Assembly (NCBI RefSeq): GCF_001544695.2
Contig: NZ_FCOM02000014.1
Span: 62,001-126,000, forward strand
Source of the DNA: Caballeronia arvi
GTDB lineage: Bacteria > Pseudomonadota > Gammaproteobacteria > Burkholderiales > Burkholderiaceae
DNA length: 64,000 nucleotides
Direction: 5' to 3'
The position numbers and the translations under genes were made by a program. Positions 43,309 through 53,507 of this stretch are shown here, piece after piece. The notes beneath the pieces were generated by a model that did no database searches, was not told where the DNA came from, and saw nothing but the letters and a program-made list of their open reading frames with translations. Numbering within the stretch: position 1 is the stretch's first letter; the number at the start of each line of letters is the position of its first letter.

Positions 43309-43357
43309 CGTGAATCCGCGTCATCACTGAAATCAATGAGCCTGGGATATCCGCGCC

Positions 43358-44293
43358 ATGAACCTGAGCGATGTCGATCTGAATCTGCTGCTGCTTTTTC
43401 AACGCCTGATGCAGGAACGGCGCGTATCGACGGTGGCCGAGCAGATGAACATGAGTCAGCCGGGCGTGAGCAACGCGCTCGCCAAACTGCGTCGGCGGCT
43501 CGGCGATCCGCTGTTCGTGCGCGGGCCGGGCGGCGTGGTGCCCACGCCGTTCGCGTTGCGCCTGGCAGAGCCGGTGACTCATGCGCTCGCGATCCTGCAC
43601 GCCGCACTCAATCCCGAGACGGGGTTCGATCCGCTGCGCGCCACACGCACGATAACGATCGGCATGACCGATATCGGCGAAGTCGTCTTTCTGCCCGCAC
43701 TCGTCGAACGACTCTCGCGCGAGGCGCCGGGCATCGCGCTCAATACCGTGCGCGACACGACCGTCGATCTGAGCAACGAGATGGCCGAGGGCCGGGTCGA
43801 TCTCGCCATCGGCCTGCTGCCGCAACTCAAGGGCGGTTTCTATCAGCGCCGCCTGTTCGATCAGCGGTATGTCTGCCTTTTCAGGCGCGGCCATGCGCTC
43901 GAAGACGCGCCGCTCACGCTCGCTGCGTGGCGTGAAGCCGAGCATCTGGTGGTGGTGTCCGCCGGCACCGGGCACGGTCAGGTGGACGACTGGCTGAAAC
44001 GGCGAGGCGTGCAGCGCCGCGTGCGTTTGACGGTGCCGCACTTCATGAGCGTCGGCTACATCCTGCAACGCACGGATCTGATCGCCACGGTGCCGGAGCG
44101 ACTGGCCTTGCAACTTGCAGCGCCGTTCTCACTGAGCCTGCGCGCTTTGCCCTCGACCTTGCCCGCCGCGCCGATCCATTTGCTCTGGCACGCGCGAGTC
44201 CACCAGGACGAAGGCAATCGTTGGCTGCGCGGGATGGTGATCGACCTCTTCGCGGACTCTGCGAAAGAGACGCGCAAGACGAAGACCGTGTGA
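43358..44293 (+). CDS. LysR-family regulator, NahR/NodD-like
   Basis: A 311-aa LTTR. The N-terminus LSDVDLNLLLLFQRLMQERR and the HTH segment VAEQMNMSQPGVSNALAKLR, then DPLFVRGPGGVVPTPFA, are typical of the NahR/NodD/PcpR branch, which senses salicylate or related aromatics. It is divergent from the salicylate hydroxylase-like gene. No strong ribosome site is seen (ATATCCGCGCC before the ATG). It likely activates the monooxygenase; the class II aldolase downstream starts after a further 213 bp. Confidence 0.88.
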   Translation: MNLSDVDLNLLLLFQRLMQERRVSTVAEQMNMSQPGVSNALAKLRRRLGDPLFVRGPGGVVPTPFALRLAEPVTHALAILHAALNPETGFDPLRATRTITIGMTDIGEVVFLPALVERLSREAPGIALNTVRDTTVDLSNEMAEGRVDLAIGLLPQLKGGFYQRRLFDQRYVCLFRRGHALEDAPLTLAAWREAEHLVVVSAGTGHGQVDDWLKRRGVQRRVRLTVPHFMSVGYILQRTDLIATVPERLALQLAAPFSLSLRALPSTLPAAPIHLLWHARVHQDEGNRWLRGMVIDLFADSAKETRKTKTV

Positions 44294-44506
44294 GACAGTG
44301 CGTCAATGTGCTGCGACGCGCGCTCATCGTTTCCACCGATACATGACGCTGACTCATGCGCGAATGAACAACTGTCGTTTGTCACGACCCGACGCGCCGC
44401 TCAAGATGGTGTCATCGACGAGCCGGAATCAACCGGTTCTGAGCAGCCCCCAACAGACGTATCGAAGGGCTGCATCGTCTAACCACCATCACAGGAGCGA
44501 AACCCC

Positions 44507-45349
44507 ATGTCCAGCGAAGTCATTGAAAAGCCGCAGTCGATCGTCAAACCGGGCAAGACCTCGATTTATGAACCCGACCAGGAAGGCCTGATTTATCCCG
44601 CGGTGCCCGAGTTCAATAACATGGCCGAGCATCGCCAGTATCTGAAGGAACGTCTGGTTGCGGCTTGCCGCGCGTTCGCGCTCCAGGGTTACGACTATGG
44701 CTTCGCCGGCCACCTGACGGTGCGCGATCCGGAGAACCCGAGCCTCTACTGGACGAATCCGATGGCGGTGCATTTCTCGCAAGTGAAGTTGTCGAACCTC
44801 ATCTGTGCGGACCATGAAGGCATCGTCGTCGAAGGGGACTATGCGCTCAATCGCGCCGGCTTCGTTCTGCATGCGGCCGTCCACGAACAGCATCAGGATA
44901 TCGTCGCCATGTGTCACGCGCACACGACGTACGGAACGGCCTTCGCGGCGCTCGGCAAGCCGCTCGCGCCGATCACGCAGGATGCGTGCGCGTTCTTCGA
45001 AGACCATGTCGTGATCGGCGACGAGGCGGGCAAGGTCGCCGTCGAAGTGAAGGGCGGCAACAAGGTCGCGAATGCGTTCAAGGGCGTGAAGGCCGCGATC
45101 CACCAGAATCACGGACTGCTCACGGCGAGCCGTCATAGCATCGAGTCGGCCGCGTTCTGGTTCATCGCGCTCGAGCGCTGCTGCCAGCAACAGTTGATGA
45201 TCGACGCGACCGGCATCACGCCGAAGCTCGTGCCCGAAGATCGCGCGCGCTACAGCCGCGAGCACGTCGGCAGCGACTACATCGGCTGGCTGCATTTCCA
45301 GACCATCTGGACCGACCTCGTGGCGACCCAGCCGGACATGTTCGACTGA
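44507..45349 (+). CDS. Class II aldolase/adducin family protein
   Basis: A 280-aa zinc-dependent aldolase or decarboxylase. Metal ligands are expected at His137 and His139 (CHAHTTYG) and His202 (HQNHGLLT). AGGAGCGAAACCCC precedes the ATG. In aromatic pathways relatives decarboxylate dihydroxyphthalate-type acids; others cleave sugar phosphates. The neighbouring Rieske oxygenase and ACS transporter favour the aromatic role here. Upstream, 44294-44506 shows no gene. Confidence 0.83.
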   Translation: MSSEVIEKPQSIVKPGKTSIYEPDQEGLIYPAVPEFNNMAEHRQYLKERLVAACRAFALQGYDYGFAGHLTVRDPENPSLYWTNPMAVHFSQVKLSNLICADHEGIVVEGDYALNRAGFVLHAAVHEQHQDIVAMCHAHTTYGTAFAALGKPLAPITQDACAFFEDHVVIGDEAGKVAVEVKGGNKVANAFKGVKAAIHQNHGLLTASRHSIESAAFWFIALERCCQQQLMIDATGITPKLVPEDRARYSREHVGSDYIGWLHFQTIWTDLVATQPDMFD

Positions 45350-45452
45350 TCGGTCGAGGCAGGCCCGGCACAAGTCCGCCGAAGCGAAGTGTTGGCGAAA
45401 AGAACGCATGAGCGTCGACGCCTTCACTGCTATTCAAAACAGGAGACACATG

Positions 45453-46769
45453 ATGAGTTCCCCCAGTCAGGCCGCATTCTTTGCAACCGACGAAACCTCC
45501 ACGTATGGCAAGGTCATGTGGCGGATTTTGCCGTTTCTATTTATTTGTTATCTATTCGCCTATCTCGATCGGATCAACGTCGCATTCGCGAAGCTGCAAA
45601 TGCTGAAGGATCTCGGATTCAGCGATGCGGTTTATGGACTCGGCGCGAGTGTGTTTTTCGTCGGATATCTGCTATTCGAGGTTCCCAGTAATCTGCTTTT
45701 ACTGCGAGTAGGCGCAAGACGCTGGATCGCGCGAATCATGGTCACGTGGGGCGCGCTTTCCGCGTGCATGCTTTTCGTCAAATCCCCGACCAGCTTCTAC
45801 ATCATGCGGTTCTTGCTGGGCGTCGCTGAAGCAGGGTTTATTCCGGCGATTCTTTTGTATCTGACGTATTGGTTCCCGGCTTCCCGGCGCAGCAAAGTCA
45901 CCGCGCTTTTTCTGACAGGCATTCCGATGTCGGGCGTGCTGGGCGGGCCGATTTCCGGCTGGATCATGACGCGTCTCTCGGGTTCGTACGGATTGAGCGG
46001 ATGGCAATGGCTCTTTTTGCTGGAAGGCGTTCCGACAGTCATACTCGGCGTCGTCGCATTCTTTTATCTCGACGATAAAGTCAAGGACGCGAACTGGCTG
46101 ACGGATTCGCAGAAGCAAATGATCGAGCGCAATCTGAGCGACGAAACCCCCGAGCACAGCCTGCATTCTGTCCGAGACGGTTTGATCAATCCCAAGATTC
46201 TTCTGCTCAGCGCGATTTACTTCTTTTTCACGATGGGCCTGTACGGCGTGAGTTTCTGGTTGCCGACGCTGATCAAAGCCAGCGGCGTATCGAGCCCGAT
46301 GAATATCGGTTTGCTGACGGCGATACCGTATGGCGCGGCGGTAGTCGCCATGATCTTCGTCAGCCGAACCTCCGATGCGAGCGGTGAACGTCGCTGGCAC
46401 CTCGCCATTCCAGGACTGGTCGGGGCTGCGGGACTGGTTTTCAGCGTGATGTACGCCAATTCGACGGCGCTTGCCATGATCGCGCTGACGGTCGGCACGA
46501 TGGGCGTCATGACGACGATCTCGCAATTCTGGGTGTTGCCACCGGCAATCTTCAGCGGCGCCGCTGCTGCCGCGGGACTCGCCCTGGCGAATTCGGTGGG
46601 AAGCATCTCGGGTGTAGTGAGTCCGTCGCTGATCGGGTTCGTCCAAACCGCGACAGGCAACACAGGCAACGCCGTGCTCGCACTGGCAGCGAGCCTCGTG
46701 ATCGGCAGTGTTCTCGTGTTCACCGTGCCCGCGAAGCTCGTCAATTCTTCCCGCAAGACGCGCAACTGA
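45453..46769 (+). CDS. MFS transporter, anion:cation symporter type
   Basis: A 438-aa transporter with about 12 membrane segments and the ACS signature YLDRINVAFAKLQML plus FVGYLLFEVPSNLLLLRVG. AGGAGA at 45441 is well spaced for the ATG at 45453; ATGs at 45450 and 45408 are also in frame. It is placed between the aldolase and the Rieske oxygenase. It probably imports the aromatic acid attacked by that oxygenase, as in phthalate clusters. Confidence 0.89.
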   Translation: MSSPSQAAFFATDETSTYGKVMWRILPFLFICYLFAYLDRINVAFAKLQMLKDLGFSDAVYGLGASVFFVGYLLFEVPSNLLLLRVGARRWIARIMVTWGALSACMLFVKSPTSFYIMRFLLGVAEAGFIPAILLYLTYWFPASRRSKVTALFLTGIPMSGVLGGPISGWIMTRLSGSYGLSGWQWLFLLEGVPTVILGVVAFFYLDDKVKDANWLTDSQKQMIERNLSDETPEHSLHSVRDGLINPKILLLSAIYFFFTMGLYGVSFWLPTLIKASGVSSPMNIGLLTAIPYGAAVVAMIFVSRTSDASGERRWHLAIPGLVGAAGLVFSVMYANSTALAMIALTVGTMGVMTTISQFWVLPPAIFSGAAAAAGLALANSVGSISGVVSPSLIGFVQTATGNTGNAVLALAASLVIGSVLVFTVPAKLVNSSRKTRN

Positions 46770-46770
46770 A

Positions 46771-46786
46771 CCGTCCCCTCGGACGG
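46771..46786 (+). terminator. Short GC hairpin after MFS gene
   Basis: CCGTCC and GGACGG pair around a CCTC loop immediately after the transporter stop. There is no T run, so termination would be partial. It may also be a processing site between the transporter and oxygenase transcripts. Confidence 0.35.
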
Positions 46787-46861
46787 AGGCCGTTACGAAG
46801 GGCTTTGGGCGTGCCTGAACTAGTGTTTACCCATAAAGACACTGCCCAAATTTGAGCCTAA

Positions 46862-46872
46862 TCTTTGGATAC
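46862..46872 (+). promoter_or_regulatory. Candidate GntR site TCTTTGGATAC
   Basis: The 11-bp sequence TCTTTGGATAC upstream of the Rieske oxygenase gene recurs in the opposite orientation at 50920-50930, just before the GntR gene start. A repeat of this length placed at the regulator and at a target promoter suggests a shared operator. It is short, so the assignment is tentative. Confidence 0.35.
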
Positions 46873-46927
46873 AGAGTTCGGACCACAGAATGCCGTACTC
46901 AGATTCCCACATTGAAAGGAGCAGGAC

Positions 46928-48475
46928 ATGAGCGTCAAGTGCGAAAAGGTCGAGGGTCAGAAGAGCGCCGGCGGCGCACCGACGGTGAAGAAGCTGATTC
47001 CGTACGGTGGTTACTACGCGAGCAAGGTGCCCGGCCACGACCCCGAGCTGACCGAGACGGGTCCGGGCACGCCGATGGGCGAATACATGCGCGCCTTCTG
47101 GCATCCGGTGTGCATGTCGATGGAGCTCACCGACACGCCGCGCTTTCTGAAGATCCTCGGAGAAGAGCTGGTCGCCTTCCGCGACGGCAGTGGCGCGGTC
47201 GGTGTTCTGCACGCTCATTGCGTGCATCGTGGCGCATCGCTCGAATACGGAAAGATTCTCGACAAGGGCATTCAGTGCTGCTATCACGGCATGGTGTTCG
47301 ATGTCGACGGCTCGTGCCTGCACGTACCTTTTCCGAAGGGCGAAGAAAAGGAAGCCGAGAAATACGCCTGCTCCATTCAGCAAGGCGCTTACAAGGCCGT
47401 CGAGCGCAACGGGCTCGTCTTCGCCTATATGGGACCGCCCGACGCCGAGCCGCCGTTCCCGGAGTGGGAGGGTGATTTCACGGTCGCCCCCGGCGATGAA
47501 CTCGTTCCCTACAGCAACTTCCAGCACTGCAACTGGCTGCAAGTGCAGGACAACGCGGCAGACAACTTCCACCCGACCGCCCTGCACGCCGCGAAGAACG
47601 TGGTGAATGGAAAATTCCAGGAGACCACGTTCGACGAGGTCGGCGCTGCATCGATGGAAGTCGCGCCGGACATGCAGTTCGTTCCGGTGCAAGGCGGCCG
47701 AAGCCTGGCCTGCGCGGGTGCGCGCCGTGTCGATGACGACCGGCTCTTCGTCCGGGTGCAGCATCAGGTGTTGCCCAATCTGAGCCTGCATGCCTACACG
47801 TCCGAAGACGGCAAAAAGAAGAAGCTGTTCAGCCGCTTCCACATCATCCGCTGGACCGTGCCCGTCGACGATGAAAACAGCAAGATGATCGGCTGGCGCG
47901 TCATGGGCCCCGGCATCGACACGCGTGGCATCGGGAAGAAGGAACTGGTGGGCTACGAGAGCATCGACTTTCTCGATGGTCAGGTCGCCATGCGTCGTCC
48001 GGAGCGCTTCGGTAAGTACAAGATCGACGAGCTGGTTCCGATTCCCTCGAACCATCGCGAGCGGGCGAACTACAAGGATGCGCAGCATGCGCCGGGCGAT
48101 TACGAAGCGATCATCAGCCAGCGTCCGATCGCCGTTCATGCGCTCGAGAATCCCACCAAGTTCGATGCGGGCGTCTACCAGTTCCGCAAACTGCTTCGCG
48201 ATGCGGTGCGCGGGACGAACGCCGCTGCGTCAGCACAAGGCTTTGCGCAATGGTTGCGGGACAACGCCGGCGCGCCGAACAGCTTCTGTACCGGCAATGT
48301 CTTCGACATTCCGATCGGTGCAACGGTCGAGGGCGAGGTCGCGCAACGCCGTGCCGTCACCAAGAAGGTCGTCGCCATCCTCGCCGAAAGCGAAAGCCTC
48401 AATCTGAAGGGGCAGGAGCGTGCCGATTTCGTGCGCGCGAAGCTGGATGAGATGGAGCAATCGACCAGGGGGTAA
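46928..48475 (+). CDS. Rieske 2Fe-2S aromatic ring oxygenase, phthalate dioxygenase-like
   Basis: The 515-aa oxygenase component of a two-component Rieske system. The Rieske ligands are Cys98/His100 (CVHRG) and Cys117/His120 (CCYHG). The mononuclear iron triad is Asp212, His215 and His220 in DNFHPTALH. The N-terminal GTPMGEYMRAFWHPV is typical of phthalate 4,5-dioxygenase and related O-demethylases. AAAGGAGCAGGAC precedes the ATG. Its reductase follows after 84 bp. It is longer than usual (~440-460) by a C-terminal extension rich in Ala, Glu and Lys. Substrate: an aromatic acid, not further defined. Confidence 0.92.
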   Translation: MSVKCEKVEGQKSAGGAPTVKKLIPYGGYYASKVPGHDPELTETGPGTPMGEYMRAFWHPVCMSMELTDTPRFLKILGEELVAFRDGSGAVGVLHAHCVHRGASLEYGKILDKGIQCCYHGMVFDVDGSCLHVPFPKGEEKEAEKYACSIQQGAYKAVERNGLVFAYMGPPDAEPPFPEWEGDFTVAPGDELVPYSNFQHCNWLQVQDNAADNFHPTALHAAKNVVNGKFQETTFDEVGAASMEVAPDMQFVPVQGGRSLACAGARRVDDDRLFVRVQHQVLPNLSLHAYTSEDGKKKKLFSRFHIIRWTVPVDDENSKMIGWRVMGPGIDTRGIGKKELVGYESIDFLDGQVAMRRPERFGKYKIDELVPIPSNHRERANYKDAQHAPGDYEAIISQRPIAVHALENPTKFDAGVYQFRKLLRDAVRGTNAAASAQGFAQWLRDNAGAPNSFCTGNVFDIPIGATVEGEVAQRRAVTKKVVAILAESESLNLKGQERADFVRAKLDEMEQSTRG

Positions 48476-48559
48476 GCAGGCACGGGCGGAGCGGGTGGGC
48501 CTTGCCTTAACCGCCCGGTTGAACCTCAGCTTCATTGACAGCAGCAGACAGGAACAGAA

Positions 48560-49558
48560 ATGGACACCGTAATGGAAGAGCCGAATCCCACGAAGACGAC
48601 GCTGAAGCTTCTGGTCAAGCAAATCCGATTCGAGGGAAAAGGAATCAACTCTTACGAACTGGTTGACCCTGAAGGCGAGGATCTGCCTCCGTTCGACGCA
48701 GGCGCGCATATCGATATCTATGTCGGCGATGGCCTGATCCGGCAATATTCCCTGTGCAATTCGCCAGGCGATCGCAAGCGCTACGTCATCGCCGTGCTGC
48801 GCGACGAGAGCGGACGGGGCGGCTCGAAAGCCGTTCACGACAAGATCCGCGTGCAGGATATCGTGAAGATCAGCGAGCCACGGAATCACTTTCATCTGAT
48901 TCAGGATGCGCGGAGAGTGATCCTCATTGCCGGCGGCATCGGCGTGACGCCGTTGAAGGCGATGGCGCACGAACTCGAAGCGAGTGGCATCGACTTCGAG
49001 ATGCACTACTGCGCGAAGGAGTTCGCGTATGCGGCCTTCACCGCCGAACTCGAAGCGCTGAGAGATCGCGGGAAGCTCCATTACCACTTCGATGGCGGTC
49101 AACCCGGCGCCGGCCTCGACATCGGTCGCTTGCTGAGCGAACCGAGACCCGGAACGCACGTGTACTACTGCGGCCCCGGCGGCTTCATGAAAGCGTGTGC
49201 GGATGCGTCCGCCCATTGGCCGGCAGGCAGCGTTCATTTCGAGCACTTCAAGGCGCCCGCGCGGCCGGTCAGCGAGAGAGAAGCGTCTGACGCTGCGGGC
49301 GACTTCAGCGTGAAGATCGCCAGTTCGGGCCAGGTGATTCCTGTCCAGCGGGATCAGAGTATCGCCGATGCCCTGAGCGCCGCGGGCGTTACCGTCGAGA
49401 CATCGTGCTGCGCCGGATTATGCGCGACCTGCAAGGTCCGCTATCTGGAGGGCGAAGTCGAGCACAACGACTTCATCCTGAGCGACGAGGCAAAGACGGA
49501 GTACCTCACGACATGCGTGTCGAGAGCGACGAGCAAGGAACTGGTACTCGACCTGTGA
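48560..49558 (+). CDS. Oxygenase reductase, FMN/NAD/2Fe-2S (VanB/PDR type)
   Basis: A 332-aa class IA reductase that feeds electrons from NADH to the Rieske oxygenase. The order is an FMN-binding barrel (RQYSLCNS at 61-68), an NAD domain (LIAGGIGVTPLKAM from residue 122, and YCGPGGFM), then a C-terminal plant-type 2Fe-2S domain with Cys283, Cys288, Cys291 and Cys319. This is the phthalate dioxygenase reductase/VanB layout. ACAGGAACAGAA precedes the ATG. It is clearly the partner of the gene upstream. Confidence 0.93.
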   Translation: MDTVMEEPNPTKTTLKLLVKQIRFEGKGINSYELVDPEGEDLPPFDAGAHIDIYVGDGLIRQYSLCNSPGDRKRYVIAVLRDESGRGGSKAVHDKIRVQDIVKISEPRNHFHLIQDARRVILIAGGIGVTPLKAMAHELEASGIDFEMHYCAKEFAYAAFTAELEALRDRGKLHYHFDGGQPGAGLDIGRLLSEPRPGTHVYYCGPGGFMKACADASAHWPAGSVHFEHFKAPARPVSEREASDAAGDFSVKIASSGQVIPVQRDQSIADALSAAGVTVETSCCAGLCATCKVRYLEGEVEHNDFILSDEAKTEYLTTCVSRATSKELVLDL

Positions 49559-49604
49559 GGTTTCTGTGGTGGTGGGTCAGTTCAAAATCAAAGGCGATGT
49601 TTAA

Positions 49605-50618
<1,014 letters not shown>

Positions 50619-50634
50619 AGTCCTGGAGGACATC

Positions 50635-50856
50635 ATGTCTGAACATGTGTACAAGCTGATTGAATTGACGGGTTCATCGCCGACTTCGAGCGATGACGCG
50701 GTGCGCGTAGCGTTGACCAAGGCATCGACGACCCTGCGGCACCTCCATTGGTTCGAAGTCGTGGAGACGCGCGGTCAGATCGAAGACGGAAAGGTCATGC
50801 ATTGGCAGGTGACCGTCAAAGTCGGGATGCGCATCGAGCACGTCTCGGATGACTAG
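50635..50856 (+). CDS. Dodecin, flavin-storage protein
   Basis: A 73-aa dodecin that assembles into a 12-mer holding flavins. Trp39 and Gln58, the isoalloxazine-stacking and hydrogen-bonding residues, are conserved ([18 protein letters not shown]). CCTGGAGGACATC precedes the ATG, 16 bp after the ilvC stop. It is cotranscribed with a flavin-dependent oxygenase system and may buffer FMN. Confidence 0.93.
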   Translation: MSEHVYKLIELTGSSPTSSDDAVRVALTKASTTLRHLHWFEVVETRGQIEDGKVMHWQVTVKVGMRIEHVSDD

Positions 50857-50919
50857 AGAAAGGGGCTACGCCAGCGACTATTGCATGTGCTAGCGCACGG
50901 CGATATGCTGGAGTATTCA

Positions 50920-50930
50920 GTATCCAAAGA
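50920..50930 (-). promoter_or_regulatory. Candidate GntR site, second copy
   Basis: GTATCCAAAGA here is the exact reverse complement of the element at 46862-46872. It ends 8 bp before the GntR start and overlaps the likely ribosome-binding region. Binding would block the regulator's own expression. Confidence 0.35.
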
Positions 50931-50938
50931 GCACAATC

Positions 50939-51610
50939 ATGGCCGCAACTCTGGTCAGGCTTCAGGCCCGCACCGACTATGTCGATGAAGTGTACAAGGT
51001 CCTGCTGGACGCGATCAGCGATGGATCGCTTCCACCCGGAAGCCGGATTACGCAGGAGGAAATCGCGGAGCAGCTCGCCGTTTCTCGCTCGCCGGTTCTC
51101 CAGGCGCTGCGTCTGCTGAAGAAGGATGGTCTGGTCAGGGACGCGCCCGGACGTGGGCTGCTGGTTGCACCGCTGGACCCCGAGTGGATCAGTCACCTCT
51201 ATGAGATCAGGGGAGCGCTGGATTCTCTCGCGGCGCGTCTCGCTGCCCAGAAGCGCTGGAAGATCGATCCGCAGATCATGGCGAACGGGCGGAAGGTGGC
51301 GAAGGGGCGGGATGTGAGCGCGATGATCGAAGCCGACGTGGCGTTCCATTTCTCCATTTACGCTGCATCGGGAAATCCATTGATCGCGGAGACCGCCCGT
51401 TCGCATTGGGTTCATCTTCGGCGGGTCATGGGGGCGGTGCTGCAATCATCGACCCAACGCAAGTCCATCTGGGACGAGCATGCGGGAATCGCGTCCGCCA
51501 TCGCCGATGGCGACGAGGCGCTGGCAATGGAACTCAGCGAGCGCCACGTTCGGATGGCGCGCGAGAACCTCATCCCAAGAGTTGAGGAGGCCCTCGCGCA
51601 CCAAAACTAG
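50939..51610 (+). CDS. GntR-family regulator (FCD type)
   Basis: A 223-aa regulator with an N-terminal winged HTH (residues about 15-78, including QEEIAEQLAVSRSPVLQALR) and a C-terminal helical FCD effector domain (HLYEIRGALDSLAARLA onward). Family members sense organic acids and usually repress catabolic operons. It follows dodecin by 82 bp and likely controls the Rieske oxygenase unit through the repeated TCTTTGGATAC element. The start is the ATG just after CACAATC. Confidence 0.9.
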   Translation: MAATLVRLQARTDYVDEVYKVLLDAISDGSLPPGSRITQEEIAEQLAVSRSPVLQALRLLKKDGLVRDAPGRGLLVAPLDPEWISHLYEIRGALDSLAARLAAQKRWKIDPQIMANGRKVAKGRDVSAMIEADVAFHFSIYAASGNPLIAETARSHWVHLRRVMGAVLQSSTQRKSIWDEHAGIASAIADGDEALAMELSERHVRMARENLIPRVEEALAHQN

Positions 51611-51666
51611 ACTGTTAAGTCGGATGCCGCCGCGTCGGCGTTCGACACGCCACGAGAGTTGCAACG

Positions 51667-52575
51667 ATGAGGCGGATCCCGAATTTCGTGTTGCTGCGCG
51701 CCTTCGAGGCGGCGGCGCGTCTGCAAAGCTTCACGCTTGCTGCAGAAGAACTGCATCTGACGCAATCTGCGATCAGTCATCAGGTCAAAGAGCTCGAAGA
51801 GTATTTCGGCCGCAAGCTCTTCCATCGGCGGAATCGGCGAGTCGAGCTGACGCAGGAAGCATTGCGGCTGCAGGAAAGTCTCGGCCGTGTCTTCGATGTG
51901 ATTGAGGCAGCGTGCGGCGACGTGGCGCTTTCCCCGAAGGCGCAAGTTCTGGTGGTCCACTGCGCGCCGAGTTTCGCGGCGAAATGGCTTGGCCCGCGAC
52001 TGCCCGAGTTCATGCGAGACCATCCCGACGTAACGATTCGGCTGTCATCGAGCGCCGAGGCAATCGATCTCACGCAGCTCCAGGACGTGGATGTCGCCAT
52101 CTCATACGGTTACGCTCTGGAGCGTCCCGGCATCACCACGATCCCTATGGGCCAGGAGCGCATCGTTCCTCTCTGCTCGCCCGCGCTGGTCAGCAGCGGC
52201 GCATCGCTGATGGAATTCATGGCATCCGCGACGCTCATCGATTCGCAGTTGAGCCGTGTCACCTGGCCCCACTGGTTCGTTCTGAACGGCATCCCCATCC
52301 CGACGCAGCCAAGACCTTCCTTCGACAGAGCCGCGCTGGTGCTTTCGGCCGCAGTCGATGGCATGGGCGTCGCGCTCGAGTCGGTCAGGCTCGCGGAGCG
52401 TGAGCTCGCGCGAGGCGATCTGATCGAACTCGGCAGCGATGTCTTTCGACCCCTTGCGCGGGAAACCCATTTCTTCTCCTATCGAATGAGCGATAAGAAC
52501 GTGGAGAAGGTAACGAGTTTCCGTCGCTGGCTATGGGAGAAGGCGGGACTCGAGGCCGTTGCAGTATCTCCGTAA
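51667..52575 (+). CDS. LysR-family regulator, GcvA-like
   Basis: A 302-aa LTTR with N-terminus FVLLRAFEAAARLQSFTLAA and HTH ELHLTQSAISHQVKELEEYF, typical of the GcvA/AmpR branch. It lies 56 bp after the GntR gene on the same strand and ends 4 bp before the catA stop on the other strand. GAGAGTTGCAACG precedes the ATG, a weak ribosome site. It may regulate either the Rieske cluster or catA; the sequence does not decide. Confidence 0.88.
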   Translation: MRRIPNFVLLRAFEAAARLQSFTLAAEELHLTQSAISHQVKELEEYFGRKLFHRRNRRVELTQEALRLQESLGRVFDVIEAACGDVALSPKAQVLVVHCAPSFAAKWLGPRLPEFMRDHPDVTIRLSSSAEAIDLTQLQDVDVAISYGYALERPGITTIPMGQERIVPLCSPALVSSGASLMEFMASATLIDSQLSRVTWPHWFVLNGIPIPTQPRPSFDRAALVLSAAVDGMGVALESVRLAERELARGDLIELGSDVFRPLARETHFFSYRMSDKNVEKVTSFRRWLWEKAGLEAVAVSP

Positions 52576-52579
52576 AAGC

Positions 52580-53488
52580 TCAGGCCGCGGCGCGCGCCCG
52601 TTGCACCTCCGCCGTCGGCACGTCGCCGCGCTCGCGCGAGAGCGTGAAATCGAAGTCGATCAGCGCGAACATGCCCTCCACGCCGTATGGCCTGCCATCC
52701 GTCCCTTCGGCCTTCTTCAGTTCCGGCACGAGGCCCTCGCGCGTGGCGAACGCGAAATCGTCCCACAGATACGGATCGCCTTCGATGTTGATCTGCGTCG
52801 TGAGCTTGCGATAACCCGGCGATGACACGAAGAAGTGAATATGCGCGGGCCGGTGTCCATGTCTGCCGAGCTGATCGAGCAACTGCTCGGTCTTGCCGCC
52901 CGGCGGCACGCTGTACCCGACCGGCACGACGCTGCGGAAACTGTAGTTTCCTTGCGCGTCGGTACGGATCGTGCCGCGTAGATTGAACGCGGGTTGCGAT
53001 TTGTCGAAGTGCGAGTAATTCCCCAGATGGTTCGCGTGCCACACTTCGACGAGCGCGTTCGCGAGCGGTTTGCCGTCGTCGCCGAGCACGCGGCCGCGCA
53101 TCACGAGCGTCTGACCGGGATCGTTGCCGCTGTCGATGCGCGCATGGCCTTCCGATTCCGGCGCACCGGCGACATATAGCGGACCTTCGATCGTGCGCGG
53201 CGTGCCGCCTTCGAGTCCCGCCTTCTGCTCTGCTTCGTCGAGCCGCAGGTCGAGAAAATGCTCGAAGCCGAGCCCTGCCGCGATCAGACCGAACTCGCCG
53301 CGCTGCCCCGTCTCGGTCAGAAAGTTGAGCGCGGTCCAGAACTCGTTGGGCGTGACATCGAGATCCTCGATCGTATGAAAAAGGTCGCGGACGATGCGGT
53401 TGACGATGGCCTTCGTGCGCGGATTCCCTTCGCTCGTCGCGCTGTCGTCGATTTTATGGAGGAGGGCATCGATCGTATCGTGGTTCAT
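52580..53488 (-). CDS. catA: Catechol 1,2-dioxygenase
   Basis: A 302-aa intradiol dioxygenase that opens catechol to cis,cis-muconate with a non-heme Fe(III). The four iron ligands are Tyr158 (LGNYSHF), Tyr192 (VGYSVPP) and His216/His218 (RPAHIHFF). PRTIEGPLYVAGAP and QINIEGDPYLWDDFAFATR (cited in part) are typical of CatA rather than hydroxyquinol dioxygenases. GGAGACACGCA precedes the ATG at 53488. It is the last gene after dmpP, 19 bp apart, so phenol hydroxylase and ortho cleavage are made together. No catechol 2,3-dioxygenase is present in the window. Confidence 0.94.
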   Translation of the reverse strand: MNHDTIDALLHKIDDSATSEGNPRTKAIVNRIVRDLFHTIEDLDVTPNEFWTALNFLTETGQRGEFGLIAAGLGFEHFLDLRLDEAEQKAGLEGGTPRTIEGPLYVAGAPESEGHARIDSGNDPGQTLVMRGRVLGDDGKPLANALVEVWHANHLGNYSHFDKSQPAFNLRGTIRTDAQGNYSFRSVVPVGYSVPPGGKTEQLLDQLGRHGHRPAHIHFFVSSPGYRKLTTQINIEGDPYLWDDFAFATREGLVPELKKAEGTDGRPYGVEGMFALIDFDFTLSRERGDVPTAEVQRARAAA

Positions 53489-53507
53489 TGCGTGTCTCCG
53501 TTGAGGT

